From Euwallacea fornicatus (Eukaryota > Arthropoda > Insecta > Coleoptera > Curculionidae), in contig NC_089542.1 of the NCBI RefSeq assembly GCF_040115645.1, positions 4,774,001-4,838,000 on the forward strand: 64,000 nt of DNA. The letters run 5' to 3'. How positions within the stretch are numbered: position 1 is the stretch's first letter; every line of letters starts with the position of its first letter. Position numbers and translations under genes: made by a program. Below the pieces are notes generated by a model. The model saw nothing but the letters and a program-made list of their open reading frames with translations. It ran no database searches and was not told the DNA's origin. Below, piece by piece: positions 12,809 through 24,680 of the stretch.

Positions 12809-12845
12809 GGTATTGGCCAAGCCGTCGACTCAACTTGTCAATACC
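12809..12845. other. Potential hairpin, second of a related pair
   Basis: It has the same outer stem GGTATTG / CAATACC and the same 37-nt length as the hairpin at 12,141. The inner stem differs: CAAG pairs with CTTG. Covariation inside a conserved outer stem suggests structure, but two copies are weak evidence. Confidence 0.35.
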
Positions 12846-13216
12846 ACTTGTGGAAACCTATGGAAATAATCATAACAGCACAGGGTTAATGTGGGATACG
12901 CTTCTTTGTCACAACTCTGCTTTTACCATTACCATTTCACACAGCAGCGATGTTGCAGCTCAGCTCCGAACCTGTTGCAGAGACCCCTTTTGGAGGGCTA
13001 AGGAACTTAATGGGGGGATACGAAAATGACGCTTTCTTTATTGGTTGATCAGTGGATCGGAGATCTTCAAGCCCACATGTAAATTCAAAATCAGTTAGAG
13101 GCTATACATTAAACAAATACTAAAATTTCCAATTAAGTTTTATTAATTATTAAGAACTAATATCACTCTTGCTTGTAACAAATTGCTTAACTAGCTTATG
13201 AACTAAAATGATAAAT

Positions 13217-13834
13217 TTACAAACCAACTAGAGCGGGAAATCCCTGGCCTCCGGTCTGCACAGGCAGCATTGCACTGTAATAGAAAAATATACATAATAT
13301 CACAGGAACAAACAAGCAAACGGAGTATTAACAGCCTTCCTAGTCGACTTTGAAATTGGTAACAGCCTTTCCTCTTTACTACTATTGAAAATTTCAATAT
13401 GAGCTGCAAAAAAAGTCGCCTTGGCAAAATTGCACGATGACGCATTTAGGTGATTGGTCAACAATGACAAATATAAAAATAGACCAATAAAACTGCATGT
13501 TTGCTCAATTCATGGGTCAACTTTTCAGTTGGTTCATGAAACTATCCAGATCAGCATTAACTTCTTGGTAAATCTTGATGTCCCCCAATTTTTGGCAGGC
13601 ATTAACGTCAATGGCGCAGCTAGACACAAAATTCCGCCACCTCAGTCTCCTTTCTCGTTGCTTAATTCGCAGGTCCATTTCAGCCCGCGTTAGCGCACGG
13701 GACAAAATAGCCTGAATGAAGAGATTTTTCCGCCTCTGGCATTGAAATTTGTGCTTTTTAACCCGTATACACGTTATCCAATTAGCTAATTCGGACGTTT
13801 TACTGCGGTACGCGAGGGCCGGGGCGACGCCCAT
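13217..13834 (-). CDS. Unrecognised small basic protein, three exons
   Basis: Predicted exons are 13,834-13,522, 13,403-13,349 and 13,274-13,217, giving 141 residues. The first exon begins MGVAPALAYRSKTSEL and is rich in Arg and Lys (for example RIKQRERRLRWRNF). The C-terminus, assembled through two small introns, ends in QTGGQGFPALVGL. Both downstream acceptors have good pyrimidine tracts, but donors GTTGAC and GTCGAC are poor. An acceptor TTTTTACGCAG lies just upstream of the ATG (exon start about 13,863). A donor-like CCAG|GTGTGT near 13,900 suggests a 5' UTR exon reaching about 14,050-14,100. AATAAA lies about 75 nt past the stop (13,139-13,144 on the plus strand). I do not recognise the family. 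Gene existence is moderately supported, exon joins less so. Confidence 0.4.
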
Positions 13835-14903
13835 GATTGCGTAATAATCTCTTCAATATGCTGCGTAAAAATGCAGTTTTGAGGTATTAAAACACACCTG
13901 GTTACAACGTTCAATCTCATGAAATATTACTCCTCAATCCTGGGGCTGGAAGCAGCTTTCAGCGGGACAACATAGGAACAAAGAAGTAGCACTGAACCAC
14001 GAGCACTAGACAAAATGGCTGACACGACAAACAAACTGGCACCACTTCTATCAACCTCGGTCCGTAGCGAAATGAGGCATTTTGGGAGGAGCTTCGTATT
14101 TATATGCAGGGTGACGTTGCGTGTTCCTACGCCTCGGAGATAAAGTAGTGCAAGCTTTCACTTCGAATTTTAATTAAAAACCTATAATTTTTTAGTTTTT
14201 TTTTTAATTAAGGTGATACATATTTTGTTACGCTCGTTAATAATAATTAAAAGAAGCCATAGAAACACAAAATAACACAAAATCGTATTTGGGTCGTTTT
14301 CGTGGTGGACGTGACGTCTGATGAAATCCGGAAGATTCCATGTCGACGCCATGGGTTAATGTATCACTACAAAGACAAGGCATTGGAAAGGTTGGCATTC
14401 CAACGAAAAATATACAGCTGAATGCGATTTTTTTGGCTTAAGTTACGGCCAAATCGAAGGTTGAATATTTATAAATACGCCGCAACAATCATAATTTAAT
14501 CAATTCTAAAAATAAGCACCTTCTTTACTTCATTCGTTAATCATTCCAAGTAAAGAAATTTCTATAAATTGTTATCAAAGAACGATACTATGGTTCAAAA
14601 ACCTTTTCGGAGATTGTTTTATTGTTATTAAAAGCTCATAAACCATAAAAAACTAAAACAAACAGACGGAAATTTGATGACTCATCGCACTCATGGTGGA
14701 AATTACTCTGGCCTTGCAGTTGCCAGACTAATTTTAATCAGGAATCAGTAATTGTTTCAAGAAAAACTATAAGTAAATTATACAAAGTGCACAAGGATTA
14801 AGCAGACCCCCCCCCCCCTAGATGAAAATTAACGCAAAATAACTTACTTGCACCTAAAGGATATTTTTGAAGGAATAATTATTAGCCAGAAAATTTTCAG
14901 AAA

Positions 14904-14966
14904 ATGACCGACTATATTTTATCTTAAAATTTTTTTTTTCAAAATTTCTGAAATATAGTCGGTCAT
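14904..14966. repeat. Perfect 16-bp inverted repeat
   Basis: ATGACCGACTATATTT at 14,904-14,919 is repeated in reverse complement at 14,951-14,966 with an A/T-rich spacer. It could be a hairpin, a tiny foldback element or the end of a MITE. Confidence 0.5.
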
Positions 14967-15023
14967 ATAGGGAACACTTTATTTAATAACGGTTATTAAA
15001 CACTTTTCGTGATTTAGATCCCT

Positions 15024-15610
15024 TGTAATGTACCCTTAGGCTACGCCTATGGATTTCCACTGCTTTAGTAGTATGTCCAAGATGGCCATATGTCGGGAAC
15101 CCATTATCTGCCAATAAGGGTTACCCTTCATAAAAAACTTTCACTCCTCTTCCTCGTCAAGACAAAAGACTAAAGTATCCTCATTCTTGCCAAAATCAGA
15201 TTTCAGCTGCAACACCCTTGTAAATTATCCTTCCTTACCATTGTCTTGACTTTACGGGTTAAGAATTTGGAAAGTTACCATCTGTGGGTTATGTTGCCTA
15301 TTGTTTAAACCCGGAGTACGCCTATGGGTACTGACCCCCATGTTTCAGTACTTAAGATACCCCGAACCTTGTACTACTCTCTATTCTATACTATTCTTTT
15401 TCCCTAATAATAACGATAGGACTGATATAACTCGACGCTCCCAGAAATCTTGAAAATCCTGCGTCCGTAACTCTTGACTCTCTCCATTTTAAATGCCAAT
15501 TAAAGCCTAAGATCTTTAGTTTTGTAACGATTCAGTGTTGTGTGTGTCATAACGAGTGGAATAAAACCTATAAAAGTGTTCCCGAGTTTTGTTTCGCGAG
15601 TTCCATTACA
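15024..15610. mobile_element. Solo LTR of a retrotransposon
   Basis: The 587-bp segment starts TGTAATG and ends CATTACA, the TG...CA inverted ends of an LTR. It is flanked by CCCT on both sides (15,020-15,023 and 15,611-15,614), a 4-bp target duplication. An AATAAA with a following G/T-rich stretch lies near its right end (about 15,560-15,600), as expected for the R region if the LTR reads on the plus strand. No internal gag or pol sequence is adjacent, so this is a recombined solo LTR. The four-base duplication suits Gypsy-type integrases (family knowledge). Confidence 0.65.
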
Positions 15611-15721
15611 CCCTTGCAAATTATTACGCCATTAAAATATAAATAAAACAAAAAATCGTACTTTTTATTAAAAAAACACTTATAATTTCTTCATTAACTA
15701 ATTCTCCAATTTTCGTATCGT

Positions 15722-18700
15722 CTAGGAAGCTGCCTGAGCTATTATCGCCCTCTGAAAAAAAAAACTCTTATATATATATACATATATACACACACACACA
15801 AAACTACAGAATTATTAGGATCCTGGATACAAAACATCAATATGCAGACTTTTTATTATTATTACAATTTTTGAAACTTAACCCTCTTTATGAAACATTT
15901 TTTATTGTGAGAAAAGGGACTGTTATTCTACCTTCAAGGGCTCCAAAGCGTGAGTCGCCTGCAACCCCAAACTTCTCAGCAAAACAACAGGGGTAAAATC
16001 TGTATTGTATAACCGGTGTAGTCCCTCTGTGGCTAGCATGGTCGACACATTGTGTTTTTGCCGTTGGGACTCATAAGTTTTCAGGTAGCTGAGATTATCT
16101 AAAACGAACCCATAAATCGGTTACCCGTTACTTCAGTGGTTCTACATAAGGATTTAATAAAATATTGGTTGTTTTATCTAGAGATTTGACAGTATATCGG
16201 GTGTATTTATAATTAAAAAATGTTTAGAATTGTTTGGTACATACTTATGGTACTCCCTGAATAAATTGCATCGCTTAAAACCTGATTAAGGCAAGTAATG
16301 TCACCGAATCCTAAATTCACGCCCTGGCCGGCTAAGGGATGTATTCTATGGGCTGCATCCCTAGAGAACACAACAAAATTTGTTTTATAAAAACATGAAG
16401 TGCCCTAGGTACAACAAAATAAACAATTTTCGTTTTTCTTATATTATTTGTCACTGGTAGACATTTAAAAATAATAAAGACGCTCTTAATCGGAAGATTA
16501 GAAATGGAACATAAACTCTTAAAAACAAGAAAATAAATGCCCATATCTATTCCTTACCCGACTAAAGCAACGCCCTTCCTGATATACTGACTGGAATGAC
16601 CGAATCCTAAAGGATATGTTGCTCTGCTCCCTGCTACTATTGCTTGGATTTTAGGAGGGCATGGTTTCGTTTTGTTTGAGGAACAATTAAGGGCACTCAA
16701 TAGGTTATTGAAGGCATTTGTGGCGTCCACCACTATTGAGGCCTTACTGAAGGTACCATGCTAAAACTAGACAATATAGCAAACAGTTTTTTAACATGAA
16801 AAGAGTATCACAATGGCATTATTCAGCTCATCTACAAACTCATGTTCTGGAAGGGATAAAAGTCTCTCGCCTTCTTGAGGTGTAGTTGACCATACCAAGG
16901 AACTCAACTGGTCTGTAAGCTAAAATAAGATTTAAGAAGTAACATTTTTCGTTAAAGATATATGGTGAACCCTCACTGGAAGTAGAGCTACCGGCCCATT
17001 GGGCAGGAAGCGTTGCCAGGCAATTTCGTTCTGGATTTTCTGGAAGATTTTAGATTAGCAGGCATAGTAAGAGAAAGTTTAGAGCCCCAAAATACCTCGC
17101 AAAGTTTCAACGTTGCCACGATTCCAATTTGATCGTAGTTCCAAGAGATGTAGTCAGCTTCCATCGACGTCCTGACAGCAGATTTCACTCCATCACAGCC
17201 CAACTACAAAATTAATAATGAAAGAATTATTCTTAAACCTTTCTAGCCATCTTTTTTTTTAATGAACGCAAGGAATAAAACCAAACACATGCAGATCTGG
17301 ACACCGCACATGATCATAATATAAAATTGCGGTTGATGGCTCTGATGGACAAACACTGTCTGACCCATTTACCGTGACACAGGCAGAAGGTTAGACAACC
17401 AGAATGTTTATTTATTTAAAGAGTTATTTTTGATAAATAGAGATTTTAGACCAAAAATTGAGGCGGAGCCTCTTTAGTCTCTGCTGCGCTTTTGACGACG
17501 CAGCAGATCGCGCTTATCCAGAGGATTTGATGTGTTATATTTGATTTTAGCAAGATTTTCGGTTTCATTTAGAGACCAGTTCGGTAAGTAAGTGCTTTCT
17601 CGCACGCAGACATGAATGTTAGGGTATTCTCTTATAAAAAAATCAGCGACGTAACACAAATATTTCCAAATCAATATGACTTTTATGGAAATCAGCGAAA
17701 ACTTCTTTTTGTGTTTCAGTTCAAGAGTTCTTCTCCACACGTCACTGTCTTATCATTAAATCCAATTGAAACTTTCCAGAATTAAAGGAGATAGTTAAAA
17801 GTATTTTTAAAGGAAATCAGTGGCGTAGCCTAAATATGGTTAAATTTGCGTATGTTATTTGCAGAAATATGGAAAAGCTTAAAAAATATGTTTGTCTAAT
17901 TTACCCCTTCCCTGTGCGTCGCTGTCTTATAGTTACTGAACGACATTGAATATTGTCAAAAAAAAGCCTCTTATAGAAACTCAGCGGCGTAACATTTTTT
18001 TTTCATGTTTATATAATTCTACGTAATTTACGCATGGAAAAAATCTGTTAAACCCACACTTCATCGCCAAAAACTAAAAATAAACTGCTCCGACATTATT
18101 CTTAAAACATTTTCCTCGCTGTTTTAAACAATCCCACAAAATATTTCTGAGAACATTAATTTTAAAACACCAGCGGATTGTTTGCACGTACCCTTGAAAG
18201 GATTTACTTTAGCAGTTCTCACTGACATAATGCAGTTTACTCAAATCTATGAACTGCAGCTAAAACAGTACTTCCATCGATAACAGAAACCTTAAAATAG
18301 ACTCTATACAGAGCAAATCTCAGCTAATAATCTTAAAACTAATTGTCCAGAAATCCTAACAATAATAATCCTAGGCATATCACTAGCAGTTTATTTTATT
18401 TGTGGCTAAAAGTAGCCAATAAAACCTGGATGTATTTGTAATCTAAAGCAGTTTTATGCGTCTTAGAATAAGTGATAATGAAGGGGAGCGAGTTTTCCGA
18501 TCTTCCGTTCACCTATAAAGACGCCAAACTACAATGGGTGGATGTGAATGTAAACATTGAGGATTCATTTGAGATCACTAGTGAAGACGGATCAGCTTCC
18601 GAGTGCGGAAGTGAACCCCAGAGCAGAGCTATTCCAGTTCTCCAAATATGGGATCCGAGCGTTTTGAAAGACGACCTTCAGGTAAAAAATATAATAAATA

Positions 18701-21700
18701 AATTTAAAAAAAAACTTCGTTTTAACTTTGCTTTTTTATGCAGAATTTACCGCAAGGTGAAGAACTGAAAGAGCTTATTGCCAAAGATGCCATAAGTGCC
18801 ATTTTATTCAAAAACAGGGAAACGGCGTTTCTTTTAGCTGCCTGGATGGGAAAGGTCAACGTACTGAGAATTCTCACAAACGAAGGAGTCCCCTTGGACA
18901 CTAGAGACAAGCACGGAAGGTAATAATCATGGTAAAGAAAATCCCCAATTGACGTTATTGCTGAAATAATTTTAAAAAATATTTGCCTAACGCCAGGAAG
19001 GGTTTATACTGAGGAATTTGCATATCTATCGCGTAAGATTGAAACACAAAACGGGAAATTATGATAACAAATCTTACATTAAATGTTATTTAAGGTTACG
19101 ACCCCGTTTTGTTTGTGTCTAGTAACACTCTCATCAGTATTGAAATCATCCAATTTTGTTACATAGGACTGCGCTCCATCTAGCATCCTACACCGGCCAT
19201 TGTGACTGCGTCTGGTTGTTACTTCAAAATGGAGCTCAAACTGACGTGCGAGACAAGCAAATGGCGGCCACACCGCTGCACTGCGCAGCGAGCATGGGGC
19301 ATCTTGGCTGCCTCAAACTACTCATCAAACACGGCGCAGATGTCAATATTGGCATCGAGAAACGCAGTCCTTTGCACTATGCTGTGCAAAATTTGGCCGT
19401 TGACTGCGCAAAAGAATTGTTGGAAAATAACGCCATACCGAATACACCGCAGGTAAACATTACTATTTCCACATTAAGAAAGCAAATTGGTTTTTATTCC
19501 AGAGAGACAATGAAACTTAGCGCCCGAATGACAAACTTGTTGCGAGTGAAAAACGCTAATTAACCAACAAATAATTATTTTTTATTAAATTATCGCTTTT
19601 CAAAAAGTGTTTTTAGGTTTTTAGTGAAGCTCCACTTCACGTCGCCGCAGCTTTGGGGAGCGTAGAGGCTGTAAAGTTGTTGCTGCATTACGGTGCAGCT
19701 ATAAACGTGCAGAGCGGAGAAGAGAAGCTGACGCCACTACATTTCGCAGCGGAGCAGGGTTATCCTGCTTGTGTACAATTGCTCATTGAAGCTGGAGCTT
19801 TTGTCAATGCTACTAATAAGAAAATGCAGACGCCACTGCATTTGGCGGTGTTGTCACAGTGTCTGGAAACGTCTGAGCTGTTGCTGCAGAAAGGTAAAAA
19901 CTAAAATTGCTGCAAATCACCCAAGCAGGCGTAATAGTGTGAAACATGACATACTTTACACTAAATTACGCTGGAAAGACTGCTATGCGCTTGCGTACAA
20001 CCACATTTTTCCGAGGCGCCGATCCGAACGCCGCCGATTGCGACGGTCGGACCCCCCTCCACTGCTCCACGGTCAATGTACAACGCTCCTGCGAATGTGT
20101 GCGTACTCTCCTTCGCTTCGGAGCTGACCCGAACTTACCCGATGCATACGGCTACACTCCGATGCATTCGGCCGCACTCAATGAATTTTCCAATTGCGTG
20201 GTTCTTCTGATACAAAATGGTGGAGACGTGACTGCCAGAACTAAGGGTGGCATTTCTGCCCTGAACTTTATCAGCAAGAAAACACCAGAGGTGATTCCTG
20301 TGTATATTTCCAGGTCAGGATTTCTTTAATACGGTTTTTTTTATATATGCGTCAAATGACGGTGTTTCAAAAGTTTATTTTTATGCAGATTCGATAATGC
20401 CATTCGACTCAATGCACATGACATCGGAGACGTAGATTGTCAACTTAAAATGGATTTTCGCATCCTCGTCCCCACCATGGGAAGCCAGGAAACCTCCCTC
20501 TTAACCAATTTTATTGAAGTTGGCCAGAAACAGGTGCTGGAACATCCTTTATGCGAGACGTTTCTGCTACGCAAATGGCGCATAATTAGGGTTTTTTTCT
20601 TATTCAGCCTACTCTACCAAACAGTGTTTGTGCTACTGTTTTCCAGCTACATCAAAGGGGTGTACCTGCAGGACTGCCCTTCTGCCCGGAAAGCTAGACC
20701 AAGATTACCCATTTCAAGATTGCGCAATAGTACTAGTAACGAAGGAACTCTTCCGAGTTGCTTGGCCGAAGACGTTTATGTGGATCTAGGATTCGGACTT
20801 CTGGTGCTCAATCTTTTATTAATGGTCAAGGAATTGTTCCAGATTTTACACAGCAGCAGAACATACATTTTGGAGTGGGAGAATTACTTACAATGGGCGA
20901 TAATCATTAGTGTGTTTACATGTGTTCAGCCCATGTATGGCGTAAACATTACAAAGCAACTCTATAGTTGGCAGCACGTGGTAGCAGCCGTTAGTATTCT
21001 CTTGGCCTGGGTAGAGTTGCTAATGATTGTAGCCAGATTTCCCATCTTTGGCGTGTATGTGCAAATGTTCACCACAGTTGCCATCAATTTCTTCAAGTTT
21101 ATGCTAACTTATTTATGCCTAATCATTGGGTTCACTCTCTGCTTTGGAGTAATCTTTGCCAACTACCCCTCATTCAATCAACTGCTCCTGGTCTTCTTCA
21201 AAGTGATTATAATGATGTCTGGGGAATTAGAATATGAAGATGTCTTCTTTTCAGATATATTCCCCATTAAGTACCCCTACACAGCTCACATAGCCTATTT
21301 GGTATTTGTAACTTTAGTCACCATAGTTCTGTCGAATTTAATGGTGGGTTTAGCGGTAAATGATATTCAAGGCCTACAGAAGAGTGCTAAATTAGATAGA
21401 TTAGTCAGACAAGTGCGATTAATGGCCCACTTAGAAAACATGTTGTTCAGTGAACTACTTAAATGGGTTCCCCATAAAATAAAGGTAATTTTGCACTCTA
21501 GAGCATTGCTCTTGAAGACCCAAAGGGACTACACTTTAGATATTAAACCCAATGATCCGAGAGAGTGTAAAATACCCAAAAATTTAATAGAAAGTGCCTT
21601 TGAAGTTGCTGTTAACAATAAAGAAGTAAAATCCAAAAGTAAATCATTCAAACGGAATACTTATGGCCACAGAAGCTACCATGTCAAAGAGAGTTTGTCC

Positions 21701-23304
21701 AAAAGGGATTCGAAATTGGAGCAGATTGAAGATGATTTTATAAGTGACATTAATAAAATTATCAAGCAGAGGTTTGAAAAAATCAAACAGGATTTGGCAG
21801 CAAAAAATATGAGCAAATGAGACAACCATGCCCATTCCTGAGTGCAATAAATTTAAAGCTTTTGTACTGTAATATGTATGTGTTTATGTATAAATAAATA
21901 AAGTAATAATTAATAAATAAAAGTTGTATTATTGAAACTTACAAACCTCTTTTAAATAACATTGTAAGAAGGGTATTTTTGAAAGATTGTGACCTCACAA
22001 ACAGATCCTCTATGTCAATGAATTACTGAGGAATAATCACCTATTTATTGCACATAAACTCAATATTACAATTTGATTGATCCAGTGTAATCAGCAAACT
22101 TTTAATTACTGCCACTACAAAACCCATGTAAAAACATTATAAAAAAAAATATTTGAAAACTCAAACCTCTCAAACAAGTTTTCTAGGCCAATGAATTTCT
22201 GGGAAAATAATAATCAATTTACTATATATAACCATATAAAGTGCAACTTGATTGGTCAAGAAATAGAGGTATAGTAAGGTCCCATTTATTGCTATTCTAA
22301 AGCCGTAAAGGTGTTGGTTTTCTGAAGTTAATTGCCGGTGAATTGATTATTTTATGAAATTTCTCACATAGTTCAATCAATTAAGTCAATTAATAGCTTT
22401 TTATATCATAATGCCCTAATACTTACAACTAAACCAACTTACCAATAAATCGCAGCTAAAATTCTTGTCATTGTCTAATTTTACTTGACAAACTGTCTCA
22501 TTGTGTTGAGGCAGTACATACTCTTTGATTTTGGCCTCAAATCTCATATCAAGATTCTCACATTTCTTAGCTTCTTCTCGTACTGAGGCCGACAGCAAAT
22601 CATTTTCCACAATATAAGACACTGTCTCAGTATTGTGAGGTGTTTCGAAAGTAATTGAAGTGTCAGACAATGCATCCCATACCTATATTTGATCTTAAAG
22701 GATTGCAAAATTTTATCCTATCATAATCTGACCTGTAGTTTTTTAACAGTAGCAAATCTGTTTTTCTCTATAAAATTCCAAGCTCCAATTTGATTCAGAA
22801 GCTTTTGAGTGCCATGGTTGATTGACACAACTCTGTTACTGTATTCTTCACCCAAATTCCCAGATTTGTCTTTGCTTGCTTCAAGCAAGAGGATCTTCTT
22901 TTCACTCAGTTTGGGGTTTTTACCTAAAAATCCCCACAACAACTTTTTTTTTATTGCTCAAGATTTCTTGTAGATTTTCATTTACTTCTAAAGTTTGTAT
23001 ACTTGAGTGTTGATTATGCAGCATAGGCTCACCAAAAAATAAAAAACGCATTTAAGTAAGACAAAATTTAAGAAACTTGTCCACAAAGCGACTCCCAGGA
23101 ATAGTTTCAAATGTTATACATTACATCCATTTCGGTGTTACCTAAAGTGCAGGCTAACGTAGTTCCAACCATTCCACCTCCTGCGACAATAATATCGTAA
23201 TGTTTATCTGCATTTTGGGAAAAAAATCGAAAAATTTGCGCATTGCGGTATAGTTGAGAAAAAACAAGAAGATTTTTTTTTGTGAATAACGATAAATTAG
23301 GCAT
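15722..23304 (-). CDS. Coq6: COQ6, ubiquinone biosynthesis FAD-dependent monooxygenase
   Basis: It hydroxylates the ubiquinone precursor ring in the mitochondrial COQ complex. Predicted exons are 23,304-23,142, 22,923-22,733, 22,682-22,443, 17,203-17,096, 17,030-16,977, 16,919-16,812, 16,760-16,558, 16,360-16,245, 16,098-15,932 and 15,751-15,722. They total 459 residues, close to human COQ6 (468), with every phase consistent. The N-terminus is Arg/Phe-rich and suits mitochondrial import. The FAD-binding GGGMVG is at about residue 42. WNYDQIGIVATL and the second flavin motif GDAAHRIHPLAGQGVNLGFGD follow, the latter near residues 356-376. The tiny last exon encodes RAIIAQAAS. A read-through of exon 9 would stop two codons after the donor, but the spliced end matches the family better. 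AATAAA lies at 15,664-15,669. Intron 3 (17,204-22,442) holds another gene on the opposite strand. Confidence 0.9.
17600..18060. repeat. Tandem ~170 bp repeat, three copies
   Basis: A phrase of the type AAATCAGYGGCGTARC recurs at about 17,643, 17,818 and 17,985 (spacing about 175 and 166). Between the copies is a partly conserved stretch with GTCNCTGTCTTAT. It lies in COQ6 intron 3, upstream of the TRPA gene. Relatives occur near 35,960-36,240 and 47,570-48,130. Confidence 0.5.
18478..21820 (+). CDS. pyx: TRPA-subfamily cation channel, pyrexia-like
   Basis: Predicted exons are 18,478-18,681, 18,744-18,919, 19,167-19,452, 19,617-19,893, 20,016-20,313 and 20,389-21,820, giving 890 residues with all phases consistent. 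An in-frame stop at 18,469 fixes the start. About nine ankyrin repeats fill residues 95-410 (TALHLAS, TPLHCAA, SPLHYAV, APLHVAA, TPLHFAA, TPLHLAV, TPLHCST, TPMHSAA). Six membrane segments follow, starting with FFLFSLLYQTVFVLLF near residue 480. A pore loop near 680-700 contains MMSGELEYED, and S6 ends SNLMVGLAVNDI. Then comes a basic tail. The short ankyrin block and length suit pyrexia rather than TRPA1. Painless-like or TRPA5 remain possible. In flies pyrexia acts in heat tolerance and thermosensation. AATAAA lies at 21,846. The gene sits wholly inside COQ6 intron 3, antisense to it. Confidence 0.88.
21900..22440. other. AT-rich part of COQ6 intron 3
   Basis: The stretch lies between the TRPA polyadenylation region and COQ6 exon 3. 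Two loosely similar segments around 21,950-22,060 and 22,150-22,260 (CAAACCTCT, CAATGAATT, TTATTGCACATAAA-like) suggest a local duplication. Nothing else is recognised. Confidence 0.35.
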
Positions 23305-24680
23305 TTTTCATTATTTTCCCTCTTGAGTTAAATGTACTTGAAACGATACGGGAATTCAGAGGTGAGGAAAATTTAAAAATCATAACCTTATTTGTTTATT
23401 TATTGACATTCATAAACGACATTAGTGACAATTAAAAAAGGGTTTTTTTTTGCGTAAATTTTCTCATTACTACTCCAGATACACTGAAGTTACTCGAGTT
23501 TCTGTGCTGAAGCTTTTATTAACTTTTCGACATATTTATAATCTACTATTTAACATTTACAGTCTTTTGCATATCTATAGGTTTAAATATAGGAAACAAA
23601 ATAATTAACCTACATTTAGACCTTAAATATAATCTCAAGAAATTTGAGAAAAGTATTCTTTTATGATTTATTTCTATATAAAAAAATGTTATAATTAATA
23701 CTAAAAAGAAATATCACAATGATGAAGGAATGATCAGGAATAATTATTATTTGTACCGATTAAGAGCTAAAAGAAAGCTTTTGAATGGGCAAAGTGAACA
23801 GAAAAAAAAAGATTTATTCTATACTCATTAAGCTCATTAGGAGTGCTAATATTTTCCAATTATAAAAACGCTTTGCGCGATAAAATGGCTGTCATTTTCT
23901 CCTGCATTTATTTCATTACATTTAGTGAAGTGTTAGACTGATGCATATAATTTTGGGCGGCCATTTTGTATTACGGATTCACCATTAAAGAAACTCCTAA
24001 TAACTCCTTCTGCTTGTGTATTGTTCTAATAGCTCCGAATCTGCTGTGGTGGGCTAAAATTATTATGGTAATATGAGTATTTGAGCACGATTTAACTGTT
24101 CTAATGGGGAATTTACACACAAGTATTGGCAGTGCTACCACTACTTCCGTTAAGTTTTCTTGTGCAGTTGTTATTGCAACATTGGTGCGAGTTATTTTCC
24201 TCTTTGATTGGCAAGAGAGGAGAGGGTCTGGTCGTTGGAATTACCTCGTCTCGGTTGGAGTATTTCCGTGCTTTTTGCTTGCATAAGCCACACCTAAATA
24301 AGACATCATGGCATAACTTCTTATGCGAAAATATATAATGACGAAAACGAGATGAAACGAATGATGAATATTTTTTTATTTCAATAGAATTTAGTTAAAA
24401 TACCGTGCGTTTAAAAAAAATCCGGTCAAATAAGGTGTGGAATGGTTAGACACCGAACTCGATTTTCTTTGATTTCAATTTTGGACACAACAAATAAGCC
24501 TAACCACACGTATATAGGACTTCGTTAACATTTATTATTTGTTGAATTTTATTAAAACTAGTCTTTTCCAAGGCCTTACACACTTGTTTGTTGATTGGTT
24601 AAAGTTTTTTAAGTGCTAAAAATGATGTTTACATTCAGAAAAAAAGCCTTTATGATTGAGTCTTATTTTCAAGATGGATA
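23305..24680. other. Upstream region of COQ6, no gene recognised
   Basis: The sequence is AT-rich with no recognisable coding exon. Short ORFs at 24,104-24,338 overlap in two frames and look like chance. The COQ6 promoter is expected at its left end, but no element was identified. Confidence 0.4.

Larger units (their letters stand above)
9300..13130. other. AT-rich sequence without recognisable genes
   Basis: No conserved protein, tRNA or transposon was recognised. The longest ORF (9691-9975, minus, 94 codons) has no recognisable motif. The only structured elements noted are the two related hairpins at 12,141 and 12,809. Confidence 0.4.

Noticed and set aside
15922..15931. COQ6 ending at the in-frame TAA just after exon 9
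   Set aside because: A strong donor precedes it, and a short exon at 15,751-15,722 with a T10 CAG acceptor gives the family-like C-terminus. The early stop remains possible as an isoform.
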